The position numbers and the translations under genes are program-made. A DNA stretch of 64,000 bases, taken from contig JAGOJU010000017.1 in NCBI GenBank assembly GCA_017994935.1, forward strand, positions 1 to 64,000, given 5' to 3'. This document shows positions 17,694-26,044 of the stretch, piece after piece. This DNA comes from Opitutaceae bacterium (GTDB lineage Bacteria > Verrucomicrobiota > Verrucomicrobiia > Opitutales > Opitutaceae). Position 1 is the stretch's first letter. Each line of letters begins with the position of its first letter. The notes beneath the pieces are model-generated. The model did not search any database and was not told where the DNA came from. It saw only the letters and a list, made by a program, of their open reading frames with translations.

Positions 17694-18683
17694 TCAGGAA
17701 ATGCGGGTGACGTTACGAGCGGCATCACCGCTGTAGCGGCGCCACGCATGCCGGAAGTAACCGCGCTTGGTGAGCGCAACGTAGTGGTGAAGGAGGGCCG
17801 AGGGATTCAGGATCTCGTCGGGTTCGGGCGCGACCCGGTAGTCGCGAGGCGACAGCTGCCGGTGGGGGCGCCCACTGAGGAGCAGGGCGACGAGGGCCTG
17901 TTCGAGGAAGTAACTGGAGCCGTGCGTGGAGAGCAGGGATCGGGTCCATCGCTCCAGGCCGTCCCAATCGATGGTGGAGGTACGGAAACCACAGATGCCG
18001 GTGTTCACGCTGGAGGGAATCATTCCTGTCGCGAAGGTGGCGAGGGCCTCCCGGCTGTAACCGTACGACTCGGCGCAATCGGTCATCACGATCGGCAGGG
18101 AAGGATCGTCCATCCAAGCAAGCACCTCCAGGGGCGGGCGATGGAAGAGCATGTCGGCATCGAGGACGAGGTTTGCCCCAGGCCGGGACGCGTGCACATC
18201 CGTGAGTTTCCGGAGCAGCGGGAAATGGCGCCGGTGTTGACGCAGGGTTGGAAAACGGCTTTCCGGCAGCAAAGCGTTGAGCGCATGATGTAGTTGTGAT
18301 CCGGATACGAATGTGACGCCAGGAAAGGCAGACCCAAGGGAGTGCCGGTGCGCGGGCGACAGCGTTCCATCGTCCACAATCCGCACCGGCCAGAGCCGTC
18401 CCGGGACCTGCGACTGCAGGGAACGGAGGCAGAATGCGGACTGTTCCCAATAGCCGTGGCCGGTGAGGAGGACCAGGCAGGGTTCATCCTCATTCGGCGA
18501 ACGGACAGGAATGGCCTGAAGACGGCTGGCGGCTTCACGCATCGCCTGCCGACCACGGTGATTTTTCCATTGCTCCAACGGGCCACCTTCACGCTTCGAT
18601 CGCTCCACGGCTGCGAGCGGGCGGTACCAGAACTGATAGATCCAGTGTCCAGGCCGTGTCCATGAGAAGGGAGGTGGCGGCAT
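17694..18683 (-). CDS. Putative nucleotide-sugar transferase of unassigned family
   Basis: This 329-residue protein was not assigned to a named glycosyltransferase family. It begins with an amphipathic aromatic stretch (WIYQFWYRPLAAVE), then a Rossmann-like strand (CLVLLTGHGYW), a VRIVDDGTLS motif where GT2 has VDDGS, and, about 60 residues later, NLVLDADMLFHRPP, a convincing DxD metal-binding site. The pattern is that of a GT-A enzyme related to GT8/GT24-like or uncharacterised polysaccharide transferases. It lies between two GT2 genes with gaps of 2-3 bp, which supports a role in glycan assembly. Confidence 0.6.
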   Translation of the reverse strand: MPPPPFSWTRPGHWIYQFWYRPLAAVERSKREGGPLEQWKNHRGRQAMREAASRLQAIPVRSPNEDEPCLVLLTGHGYWEQSAFCLRSLQSQVPGRLWPVRIVDDGTLSPAHRHSLGSAFPGVTFVSGSQLHHALNALLPESRFPTLRQHRRHFPLLRKLTDVHASRPGANLVLDADMLFHRPPLEVLAWMDDPSLPIVMTDCAESYGYSREALATFATGMIPSSVNTGICGFRTSTIDWDGLERWTRSLLSTHGSSYFLEQALVALLLSGRPHRQLSPRDYRVAPEPDEILNPSALLHHYVALTKRGYFRHAWRRYSGDAARNVTRIS

Positions 18684-18685
18684 GG

Positions 18686-19696
18686 TCAGCGCCGGGAGTC
18701 AATGGTTCCGGAATTGGCTGAGATATCCGCCAGCCCATCGAAGCGTCCGCAGAGTCCCCGCCAGCGGATGCGATGGGAGGGCGATTTCCATGCGGCGCAG
18801 CGCACGAAGGCGCGAGCCTTGCGCAGGGGAGCTGAACACCGCGCAATGGGACGCCAGGGGTTGAGCCCGTGACGCTGAAGCACGTGCACCCAGGAACGTT
18901 GAATGCCGTAGTTCAGCCGGGCGAGGTAGGAAACCTGAAGGCGGGCAGCAGGGATGACGTGTCGCACCGAAAGGGCCGGAAAACATCCGGTGTGCCATCC
19001 CGCGCGCAAGGTGGTGAGAACGATATCCTGATCCCCTCCCGAGGCCAGGGAGGACCCCACGCGGTCGGTGATTGCCGGCCCCGCCGCGTTTTCACGGTAC
19101 TGGGTCGCCCATGCTTCGGCCGCTTCCCGTCTCACGAGCATACCGGCGCCATTGGGCAGCCATGCCGGCAGATCCACCGGCGTGGTAGGAGCACAGTGGT
19201 CGGTGCGGGATTCAGAGGTCGATGCCGGTTGCTCAGGGAGCCTGGACCAGATACATTCGGCAGGCGGGGGAGGCCGGAGGGCGAGCAGGCCGGAAAACTC
19301 GTCGAACCAGGCCGGGGGCGTTGCTGCGAATTCCGGGACAATACCTCCGCCGGCGGTCCCGAGAGAGGGCAGGCGCGTGAAAAGGGTGCAGGCCGCTTCG
19401 AGAAAATCGGGGGCGGGCAGGACATCGTCGTCGATGAAGGCCAGCAGGCATCCACCGGCCTCGGTGATCCCCTTCAATCGGGCGCGGCTGAGCCCGGGTG
19501 TGGGTTCCTCGACCCGGCGGACCGGCACAGCCAGGTTCCTGAAGGCATGAAGCGGGACCGGAGGAGAGGATGCATTGTCGACAAGCACGACCTCCCAGTG
19601 AGCGGCGGGGAGCGACTGCCCGGCAAGGGCATTGGCAACCCGGATCAGGGTGCTCATATCCGGGTTGCGGGTGGGTATGATGACGGAGAGTTTCAA
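18686..19696 (-). CDS. Family 2 glycosyltransferase
   Basis: This is a 336-residue GT-A enzyme with LSVIIPTRNPDMSTLIR, VVLVDNASS as the first nucleotide-binding motif and LLAFIDDDVLPAPDFLEAA as the triple-Asp metal site. The middle has a GAGMLVRREA segment that GT2 rhamnosyl- and galactosyltransferases also show. The C-terminal tail is basic (RCAAWKSPSHRIRW), consistent with peripheral membrane association. The gene lies 13 bp after the upstream GT4. Confidence 0.86.
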   Translation of the reverse strand: MKLSVIIPTRNPDMSTLIRVANALAGQSLPAAHWEVVLVDNASSPPVPLHAFRNLAVPVRRVEEPTPGLSRARLKGITEAGGCLLAFIDDDVLPAPDFLEAACTLFTRLPSLGTAGGGIVPEFAATPPAWFDEFSGLLALRPPPPAECIWSRLPEQPASTSESRTDHCAPTTPVDLPAWLPNGAGMLVRREAAEAWATQYRENAAGPAITDRVGSSLASGGDQDIVLTTLRAGWHTGCFPALSVRHVIPAARLQVSYLARLNYGIQRSWVHVLQRHGLNPWRPIARCSAPLRKARAFVRCAAWKSPSHRIRWRGLCGRFDGLADISANSGTIDSRR

Positions 19697-19709
19697 TGTA
19701 TTGAAGGGT

Positions 19710-20846
19710 TCAATACACGGCGAAGGCGGGCTCGATCAGGCGAAGGGCGTCGTCGGGGGCGTATCTTTCGAGCGCGCGGTGATGGGCCTCCGCGCCCATG
19801 CTCCGCCAGGTGGAACGCACCCTCCAGGCGCGATTGATCGCAGCGCCGAGCGCCTCCACCGATTCGGGTTCGCAGGTGAATCCCGTCACCCCTTCGTCGA
19901 TCCATTCGCTCGCCGCGCCGACACGGGTGGCGATCACAGGCCGTGCGTACATGAGGCCTTCAATCATGACGGTGGGAAGCCCTTCGTCGCGCGATGAGGA
20001 GATGAGGCAATGGTTCTCCCTCCAGATCTCGTCGAGGCTGGAAACAAAGCCGCGGAAACGGACGCGGTCTGAAAGTCCGAGCCGGCTGGCCTGATGCTGG
20101 AGGGCGGACTGCTCCGCGCCTTCGCCGTAGAGGTTGAGGAGCCATGGTTCGGAATTCCCCGGGGACTTCGCTATGGCCGGAAGCAGGATGTCCAGGGCCT
20201 TGACTGGCTCGAGTCGCGCGATCACCGCAAAGGCAGGCACATCGGTATCCGGCCACGGTGCGCCACCCGCCTTCGGGAGCCGGATGGGCACCTGGATGAG
20301 TTCCGCATGACTCAGCGGCAGATCCAGATGGCGCCGGGTGATTTCGAGGTTGCGGTGCGAAACGAAGAAGAGACGGCCGGCATTCCGGAAGCAGGCGCGA
20401 GCGCGTTCGAGGTCGAGGGGACCCAGGGCCGGTTTTTCCGTCTGCCAGTTGGCAATCACCCAATAGGGGGTGCGCCGGGTCCGGAGGAAGCCGAGCACGC
20501 GTCCCTCTCTTACGAGATCGTAGGTGCCGCCACAGCTGAAAATGACGCGATCCGGGCGAAAACCGTGCAGGGCGGACACCAGGCTGTCGGAATTGCCGGA
20601 AACGTATTCGAGCTTCCGACTGAATCGGTCGAGGGTGTCGCTCGGGATCGTGGGAGCCTGACAGGGAAAATGCTGCGCGCCCCCGCGAATCATGGCATCG
20701 ATGCGCGGGTGGGCCGCGACCGCAGGGGTTGCGCCGATGAACACCGTATCGCCGCGGGACAGCGCAACCTCCGCCGCGCGCGTCCAGAGGCTGTCCGCTC
20801 CGCTGAAGGCATAGCCATAGACCGTTGAAATGAAGGCGATGCGCAT
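19710..20846 (-). CDS. Family 4 glycosyltransferase
   Basis: This is a 378-residue GT-B enzyme. The N-terminal domain starts MRIAFISTVYGYAFSGADS. The donor domain contains AVIARLEPVKALDILLPAI and the full EX7E motif SRDEGLPTVMIEGLMYARPVIAT, which is the strongest GT4 signature in the operon. It lies 17 bp after the fucosyltransferase gene, in the same direction. Sugar unknown. Confidence 0.88.
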   Translation of the reverse strand: MRIAFISTVYGYAFSGADSLWTRAAEVALSRGDTVFIGATPAVAAHPRIDAMIRGGAQHFPCQAPTIPSDTLDRFSRKLEYVSGNSDSLVSALHGFRPDRVIFSCGGTYDLVREGRVLGFLRTRRTPYWVIANWQTEKPALGPLDLERARACFRNAGRLFFVSHRNLEITRRHLDLPLSHAELIQVPIRLPKAGGAPWPDTDVPAFAVIARLEPVKALDILLPAIAKSPGNSEPWLLNLYGEGAEQSALQHQASRLGLSDRVRFRGFVSSLDEIWRENHCLISSSRDEGLPTVMIEGLMYARPVIATRVGAASEWIDEGVTGFTCEPESVEALGAAINRAWRVRSTWRSMGAEAHHRALERYAPDDALRLIEPAFAVY

Positions 20847-20863
20847 CGTCGAGACTCCGGATC

Positions 20864-21793
20864 TCAGTGGACGAAGTCAGCCGGCTGGGTTGACCATGCG
20901 GCGGGCACCAGGTCGGACGTATCGTGGGGGCCGGCCACGTACCACGGAGAAGGAACGATCACGGTTTTTTCCGCCGAATCGATCAGCCACGCAGCCCACC
21001 AGGAAAATGAGCTGTTCGCCAGAATGCCGTGCCGACAGGAGGTCATGAGTTGGAGCGTCTCGTGCACGTCGAGCCTGCGGTCGGGGTCGACGATCGACAG
21101 GCCCTTGATGCCCTTCAGGAACTCCTGCGCGCCGGAGGGATCGTCGGAGAACAGGTGAAGCCTGATACCGGGATGAAGGGCGGTCAGCCGGTCGACTGCC
21201 GCGCGGTAGTATCGGGCGCTGAGAATGCCGATTTCGCGTCCGAAGCGCGGGTCGGTGACGTAGTCGCCGCGACGGACATGCACAAACGCCGAAGGACCGG
21301 ACTGGATGTCCGCGAGGATGGATCTCGCCGGCGTGGACAGCGGAAAGCGGAACGAGAAGTGACGCCGCACCTGTGCGGAAGACGGTTGGAAAAAAAGTTC
21401 AGACTGGAACAGGCCATCGAGAAACGTGCCGTCGGGAAGGGAAGGGAATCCGGGGTCGAAGCGGAATGAATCGGGCCGGTGGAGCAGTCCCTTTGAACAC
21501 AGCCTGCGCTCGTATTGGCGAAAATGCAGGAGACGGGCGAGGGCCAGGCTGCAGCGTTCGCTCCGGGTGAGCGTCACACCCGTTGCGCGGAGGCTCTCAT
21601 CCTCCGTGGCAAACTGTGCGGGCAGGAGGAAACCATCGAGCGCGTAGCGGCCATGCGTGGCCCATCCGGTGTTTTCCCGAAACCAGCCCACGTCCAGCTT
21701 CAAGACTGTGCGACGGTGGTTCGCCAGGGCCAGTCCCGCCGCGTATTGGAACATCTGATTCCCGAGGCCGCCAGTAAGACGCGTGATGATCAT
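20864..21793 (-). CDS. Alpha-1,2-fucosyltransferase (GT11)
   Basis: This enzyme should transfer L-fucose from GDP-fucose to the 2-OH of a galactose-type acceptor. The N-terminal motif ITRLTGGLGNQMFQYAAG and the HVRRGDYV motif (residues 172-179) are the defining signatures of GT11 (FutC, WbsJ, WbnK), and the RRGD arginine binds GDP-fucose in the family. The motif NSSFSWWAAWL near the C-terminus is also conserved. At 309 residues the length is normal. The 4-bp ATGA overlap with the upstream wzt links fucosylation to export. Fucose in the polymer is thus predicted, although no GDP-fucose synthesis genes (gmd, fcl) are in the window. Confidence 0.93.
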   Translation of the reverse strand: MIITRLTGGLGNQMFQYAAGLALANHRRTVLKLDVGWFRENTGWATHGRYALDGFLLPAQFATEDESLRATGVTLTRSERCSLALARLLHFRQYERRLCSKGLLHRPDSFRFDPGFPSLPDGTFLDGLFQSELFFQPSSAQVRRHFSFRFPLSTPARSILADIQSGPSAFVHVRRGDYVTDPRFGREIGILSARYYRAAVDRLTALHPGIRLHLFSDDPSGAQEFLKGIKGLSIVDPDRRLDVHETLQLMTSCRHGILANSSFSWWAAWLIDSAEKTVIVPSPWYVAGPHDTSDLVPAAWSTQPADFVH

Positions 21794-23085
21794 GACAGGC
21801 GACGAAGGTCAACTGACATGCCGTTGAGGACGGTGCCCACACCGGAGGTGGCTGGGAAATAGCCCACCGGCTGCTCCCCGTTGATGTGAAGCCGCCCCGC
21901 CTCGAACTGCTGGAGCGTGCGCTCGCGTTCACTCAAGCCGATCAGCAGCGAATAGGTGCCTGCCTCGAGTTGAACGGCCTTCTGGGTGAACACGGCTTCG
22001 TAGTCGCCGGGATCCAGGTCCTGCGGCGGACTCCAGCAGGTCTGCACGGGGGTCCCATCGGAGGCGAGAAGTCCCACGGCAACGATCACATGTTCCATCC
22101 TCTCCTGCCGGATCTGCAGGCTGAGTCGCACGTTCCAGGCCTCGCCGACAGCCACCTCGGCCACGGCGGTGCCGCGCTCGTTAGTGATGCGTGCCTGCAG
22201 AACGCGGGCCCGTTCGCTGGTCGCCTGCACCGGGATCGGTGCGGGGCCGAGGGTTGCGAGCGTTCGCGTATAGTCATCGATCACCGAGGCGGCGGGTCCC
22301 TGGGAGACGATCCGCCCCTGATCGAGGAGCAGGGCGGTGCGGCAGAGCTGGCGCACGAGGCTCAGGTTGTGACTGACAAAGAGGATGGTGCGGCCGGCAT
22401 CGCGTTGGGAAAAGTCACTCATTTTCCCGATGCATTTCTTCTGGAACGCGACATCGCCGACCGCGAGAACCTCGTCGACGATGAGGATCTCGGGCTCGAG
22501 GTGGGCGGCGACCGAAAAGGCCAGGCGCACCTGCATTCCGCTGGAGTAGTGTTTTACGGGGGTGTCCAGAAATCGTTCCACCTCGGCGAAACCCACGATC
22601 TCGTCGAACCGGCTGCGAATCTCTGCGCGGGTGAGTCCGAGTATGGCACCATTGAGATAGACATTCTCGCGGCCGCTCAATTCGGGGTGGAAGCCCGTAC
22701 CCACCTCCAAGAGCGAGGCCACCCGGCCGCGCAGGGTGGCAGTGCCCGACGTGGGGTCGGTCACCCGCGAGAGAATCTTGAGCAGCGTCGATTTTCCCGA
22801 GCCGTTGCGTCCGATGATTCCGAGAACGTCGCCGCGGGTGACACTGAACGAGACGTCGCGCAGCGCCCAGAATTCGCGGCTGTCCGACGCCGGAGGCCGT
22901 CCGAAAAGCCGCGATTTCCACTCTCGCGCCCCGCCGGTGATGGCATCGCGCAGCGTGGCGGCACGCCTTCCTGCGCGCAGGTGATAACGTTTCGAAATCG
23001 CATCGACTTCGATCACGGGTGGCGACTGGGAGGTGGAAATCACTGGGCTTTGCGTGGGAGCGGCGGCAGAGCGGACCGGAGCCAT
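21790..23085 (-). CDS. wzt: Polysaccharide ABC exporter ATP-binding protein (Wzt-like)
   Basis: This ATPase powers export of finished polysaccharide across the inner membrane and recognises its terminus. The nucleotide-binding domain has Walker A IIGRNGSGKST (about residues 91-101), a Wzt-type signature YSSGMQVRLAFSVAA and Walker B EILIVDEVLAVGD. A C-terminal domain of about 150 residues (from about 285) matches the Wzt_C carbohydrate-binding type in position and size and was not seen to contain membrane helices. The ATG at 23085 was chosen over one 30 bp upstream because the latter adds only ten residues. It is the first gene of the operon. No Wzm permease gene is adjacent or elsewhere in the window, which is unusual. 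Confidence 0.88.
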   Translation of the reverse strand: MAPVRSAAAPTQSPVISTSQSPPVIEVDAISKRYHLRAGRRAATLRDAITGGAREWKSRLFGRPPASDSREFWALRDVSFSVTRGDVLGIIGRNGSGKSTLLKILSRVTDPTSGTATLRGRVASLLEVGTGFHPELSGRENVYLNGAILGLTRAEIRSRFDEIVGFAEVERFLDTPVKHYSSGMQVRLAFSVAAHLEPEILIVDEVLAVGDVAFQKKCIGKMSDFSQRDAGRTILFVSHNLSLVRQLCRTALLLDQGRIVSQGPAASVIDDYTRTLATLGPAPIPVQATSERARVLQARITNERGTAVAEVAVGEAWNVRLSLQIRQERMEHVIVAVGLLASDGTPVQTCWSPPQDLDPGDYEAVFTQKAVQLEAGTYSLLIGLSERERTLQQFEAGRLHINGEQPVGYFPATSGVGTVLNGMSVDLRRLS

Positions 23086-23130
23086 GCAAGTCAAGTGCCC
23101 CGCCTGCGGCAACACTCGGGTGCGTCACGG

Positions 23131-23136
23131 AGTATA
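23131..23136 (-). promoter_or_regulatory. Candidate -10 element for the polysaccharide operon
   Basis: On the - strand the sequence reads TATACT, within TAGATATACT, about 45 bp upstream of the wzt ATG. No convincing -35 hexamer lies 16-18 bp further upstream, so this rests on the -10 alone. If used, the leader would be about 35-40 nt. The operon could alternatively be read through from the DJ-1/Prc genes upstream. Confidence 0.3.
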
Positions 23137-23171
23137 TCTACGCCCGCCGGAGGTGGGTGGGCCGTCACGCG

Positions 23172-23198
23172 CCACGCCGGTGCGGCAATCAGGCGTGG
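23172..23198 (-). terminator. Candidate stem-loop at the end of the DJ-1 gene
   Basis: A perfect 7-bp inverted repeat (CCACGCC / GGCGTGG) with a 13-nt loop covers the last codons and the stop of the DJ-1-family gene. There is no T-run after it, so it would be a weak or Rho-assisted terminator before the polysaccharide operon. Confidence 0.3.
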
Positions 23199-23731
23199 AT
23201 CGAATCGGAAATTTCCCGAGACTTCGCCGGGGAGACCAGCAGTTCGACGAGTTTCAATCCGAAGTCGAGAGCGGTGCCGGCGCCGCGCGAGGTGACGAGG
23301 TTGCCATCGACGACCACACGTTCTCCTTCGAGGATGGCAGGCAGTTCACCTGCCACAGAGTGGTGCGCCGTGTACCGCCGGCCCGACAGGAGAGTGGCGT
23401 CGTTCAGCACGGTGGGAGCCGCGCAGATTGCGGCGATCCATTTTCCGGCGGCGTTCTGGGCGATCACCCGGGCCCGTACGCGAGGATCGCTCCTGAGCAG
23501 CTTTACGCCCGGTCCCCCGGGAAGCAGGAGAAGGTCGAACGAGGTATCCGTTTGCAGCGCAGCGAGAGTGGTGTCGGCATGAACGGTCAGGCCGCATCGG
23601 CCGGTGACGTGGAAGTGTTCGCCGATCGAGGCGGAGACCACCTCGACCCCGGCGCGGCGGAGCAGATCGAGCGGTGCGGTCATCTCGATCTCCTCGAACC
23701 CCTCGGCGAGAAGCATGAGGACGCGCTGCAT
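23189..23731 (-). CDS. DJ-1/PfpI family protein (YajL/ThiJ-like)
   Basis: This is a 180-residue single-domain protein of the DJ-1/PfpI superfamily. The nucleophile elbow is AICAAP with Cys103, and the partner acidic residue Glu14 lies in EGFEEIE near the N-terminus, as in YajL and DJ-1, where this pair controls cysteine reactivity. PGGPGVKLL at 71-79 is the usual glycine loop. Functions claimed for this family include glyoxalase/deglycase and redox-chaperone activity, so a stress-protection role is likely. It lies 12 bp after the prc stop and is probably co-transcribed with the protease genes. Confidence 0.88.
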   Translation of the reverse strand: MQRVLMLLAEGFEEIEMTAPLDLLRRAGVEVVSASIGEHFHVTGRCGLTVHADTTLAALQTDTSFDLLLLPGGPGVKLLRSDPRVRARVIAQNAAGKWIAAICAAPTVLNDATLLSGRRYTAHHSVAGELPAILEGERVVVDGNLVTSRGAGTALDFGLKLVELLVSPAKSREISDSIHA

Positions 23732-23743
23732 GTCGGGAGAACC

Positions 23744-25975
23744 TCAGCCCTTCTTGCTGACTTCCGCAGTCAGGGGGGCGTGATCGGAGACCCAGAGGTC
23801 ATGTTCTTCACCAAGCGCGAGGGCATCCGTGAGCACACGCAGACTTTCGCGCAGATCGATGTCCACCTTGCCATAGTGCTGGTTCTCGTCGTCGCGACCG
23901 AACTCCTCGAGATCGGCGTCGACATCCTCCTCGGGGTCCGGGGCGGCCTTGATGCGCGGAGGAGGCGGCGGAGCGAGCAGGACCTCCGTGAATTTGAAGT
24001 CGGACTCCGCGAGCTTCGCGCGCTCGGTCAGCATGGCCTTGCGGAAGGCGTCATCCGTCCCCTTGGTGTGACGGCGGTCCTCCAGTTTGAGCGAGATCGC
24101 CTTCAGGTCCTGCTTCGATTTGTAGAAATCGATGCTCTTGCGAAGGTAGGAGAATTCCTCGAGTGACGCTTGGCGCGCGAGGCTCTTTGAACGCAGCGGC
24201 GCAAGGATGCGGTTGTCGAGCGGTGCGCCTTCAAAATGGCTGGTGGGAATCTCATCCCAGATCAGCGCGTGTGGCAGTTCCTTTTCGCCGACCTTCATGT
24301 CGATGGAAGGGAGCACGATGTCGGGGATGACTCCCTTGAGCTGCGTCGACGATCCATTCGGAAGGTAGAATTTCTGGACCGTGAGTTTGGCGGCCCCCAT
24401 CTTGAACGGAGAGCGGAGCATGCCCGGCACGATGTTCTTCATTTCCACCACGGTCTGCACGGTTCCCTTCCCGTGGGTGGACGTATCCCCGATGATGATG
24501 GCGCGGCCGTAATTCTGGAGGGCTCCCGCAACGATCTCGGAGGCCGAGGCGCTGTACCGCGAAACGAGGACTGCGAGCGGTCCGCTGTAGGCGACCTTGG
24601 GATCCTCATCGTCATCGACCTTCACCTCGCCAAAATAGGAGCGAACCTGCACAACGGGGCCCTTCTGGATGAAGAGTCCTGTCAGGTCGATGGCTTCGGA
24701 GAGCAGCCCTCCTCCGTTGCGCCGCAGGTCGAGCACGAGTCCCTTGATTCCGGAAGCGTTCATCTTTTCAATGAGTTTGGCGACGTCCGCGGTCGCTGAA
24801 GGTTGGTCGGCGGAATTCTCTCCGCCATCGGGGCCGTAGAATTGGGGCAACGTGATCACGCCGAGGGGAGTAATCACGCCGTGGGTGTCAGGGACTTCGA
24901 AAATGGCGCCGTAGGCTCGGGCTGAGTCCAGTTTCACCACATCGCGGACGAGGGTGACATCCTTGCGAACCGACGAGTCAGTGGCGTTGGCAGGCTGTAT
25001 CAGAAGGCGGACGGGTGTGCCCTTCGAACCCCGAATCAGGTCGACAATTTTCCTGAGTTTCATGCCGATGACCTCGATGGGCTCCGATCCCTGCTGGCCG
25101 ACAGAGATGATCTTGTCACCGGGGCGGATCTGCTTGCTGAGGTCTGCGGGGCCACCGGGGACGAGTTCCTTCACGACGCACAGGTCGTCCTCGAGTGACA
25201 GCATGGCACCGATGCCGACGAGTTGGAGTCGCATCTGGATGTTGAAGTCTTCGAACGTGTCGGCGGAGAAATAGGTCGAGTGCGGGTCGTACATGCGCGC
25301 GAGCGTGCCCAGGAAGATCTCCGAGAGGTCGGTCGCCTCGATTTCCGCGATGTTCTTTTCCATGCGTTCGTAGCGCTTTCGGATGTGGGTCCGTGCCGAT
25401 TCGAGGGCTGCCTCGGGCTCCATGTTCTTCTTGCTGAGAACATGGTCGACGATCTCGAACTTGAGACGCCTACGCCAGAGTTCGTCGGCATCGGCGGGGC
25501 TTGCGGGCCAGGAAGCCTTGGAACGGTCGAGCGTGTAGGTTTCCGGCGTTGTCAGGTCGATGGGTTTCTTCAGCTCCTCAAAGATCCAGGCAATGCGCGC
25601 ATGGGTGCGCTCCTCGTAGACCTTGAAAATCTGGTAGGCGTAGTCGATTTTCCCGAGGGTCGAAATGTTCCAGTAGAGACTGTCGGACGAATTCGTCTTC
25701 GTGAACGAGTCCTTGTCAGTCTCGAGGAAAAACATGCGCGAGCCATCGAGGTCCGTCATGTAGTCCTGCACGATTTCGCCGTAGTCACCGGGCTTCACGG
25801 CATCGCGGTTGTAGTGGACCTCCTCAAGCAGCTTGACGAGGAACTGGACCTCCTTCGCCTGGACCGTCGAGGTTGAGAAGGTATGGTCCCTGGTCGTCTG
25901 TGCGGAGACCTGCAGGCCGGCAGGCAGCACAAGCACGCAGAGGAGAACGATCGTCAGTTTGAAAAGGCGCTTCAT
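23744..25975 (-). CDS. prc: Tail-specific protease (Prc/Tsp, C-terminal processing peptidase S41)
   Basis: This is an exported processing protease that degrades or trims proteins by recognising their C-termini, typically in the periplasm. The start at 25975 gives a clear signal peptide (MKRLFKLTIVLLCVLVLPAG, cut near QVSAQ). An N-terminal Tsp-type domain (about residues 40-240) precedes a PDZ domain (about 245-330) and the S41 catalytic core. The catalytic dyad is Ser477 (within SASASE) and Lys503 (THGKGT), with a spacing close to E. coli Tsp, and the LDLRRNGGG motif is present. A C-terminal extension with a poly-proline stretch (LAPPPPPRI) and an acidic tail completes the 743 residues. It lies 12 bp before the DJ-1 gene. 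Confidence 0.93.
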   Translation of the reverse strand: MKRLFKLTIVLLCVLVLPAGLQVSAQTTRDHTFSTSTVQAKEVQFLVKLLEEVHYNRDAVKPGDYGEIVQDYMTDLDGSRMFFLETDKDSFTKTNSSDSLYWNISTLGKIDYAYQIFKVYEERTHARIAWIFEELKKPIDLTTPETYTLDRSKASWPASPADADELWRRRLKFEIVDHVLSKKNMEPEAALESARTHIRKRYERMEKNIAEIEATDLSEIFLGTLARMYDPHSTYFSADTFEDFNIQMRLQLVGIGAMLSLEDDLCVVKELVPGGPADLSKQIRPGDKIISVGQQGSEPIEVIGMKLRKIVDLIRGSKGTPVRLLIQPANATDSSVRKDVTLVRDVVKLDSARAYGAIFEVPDTHGVITPLGVITLPQFYGPDGGENSADQPSATADVAKLIEKMNASGIKGLVLDLRRNGGGLLSEAIDLTGLFIQKGPVVQVRSYFGEVKVDDDEDPKVAYSGPLAVLVSRYSASASEIVAGALQNYGRAIIIGDTSTHGKGTVQTVVEMKNIVPGMLRSPFKMGAAKLTVQKFYLPNGSSTQLKGVIPDIVLPSIDMKVGEKELPHALIWDEIPTSHFEGAPLDNRILAPLRSKSLARQASLEEFSYLRKSIDFYKSKQDLKAISLKLEDRRHTKGTDDAFRKAMLTERAKLAESDFKFTEVLLAPPPPPRIKAAPDPEEDVDADLEEFGRDDENQHYGKVDIDLRESLRVLTDALALGEEHDLWVSDHAPLTAEVSKKG

Positions 25976-26044
25976 TACGGAGATGGGAAAGGCGGCGTGG
26001 GAAAAGGTTGCGGTCCCGGGCACAAATCGAGGCGCAGCTGACGC

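Noticed and set aside
16665..18293. Long open frame on the + strand opposite the glycosyltransferase genes
   Set aside because: It is Arg/Gly-rich and runs antisense to two convincing glycosyltransferase genes; high GC content makes such open frames common.
23083..23230. Possible eroded zinc-finger frame (KCPACG then RRCGNQ) on the + strand
   Set aside because: It overlaps the wzt start and the DJ-1 end, needs a frame change between the two Cys pairs, and has no start or partner gene.
21886..23295. Long + strand open frame opposite wzt and DJ-1
   Set aside because: Both genes on the - strand carry intact Walker and catalytic motifs; the + frame is a shadow.
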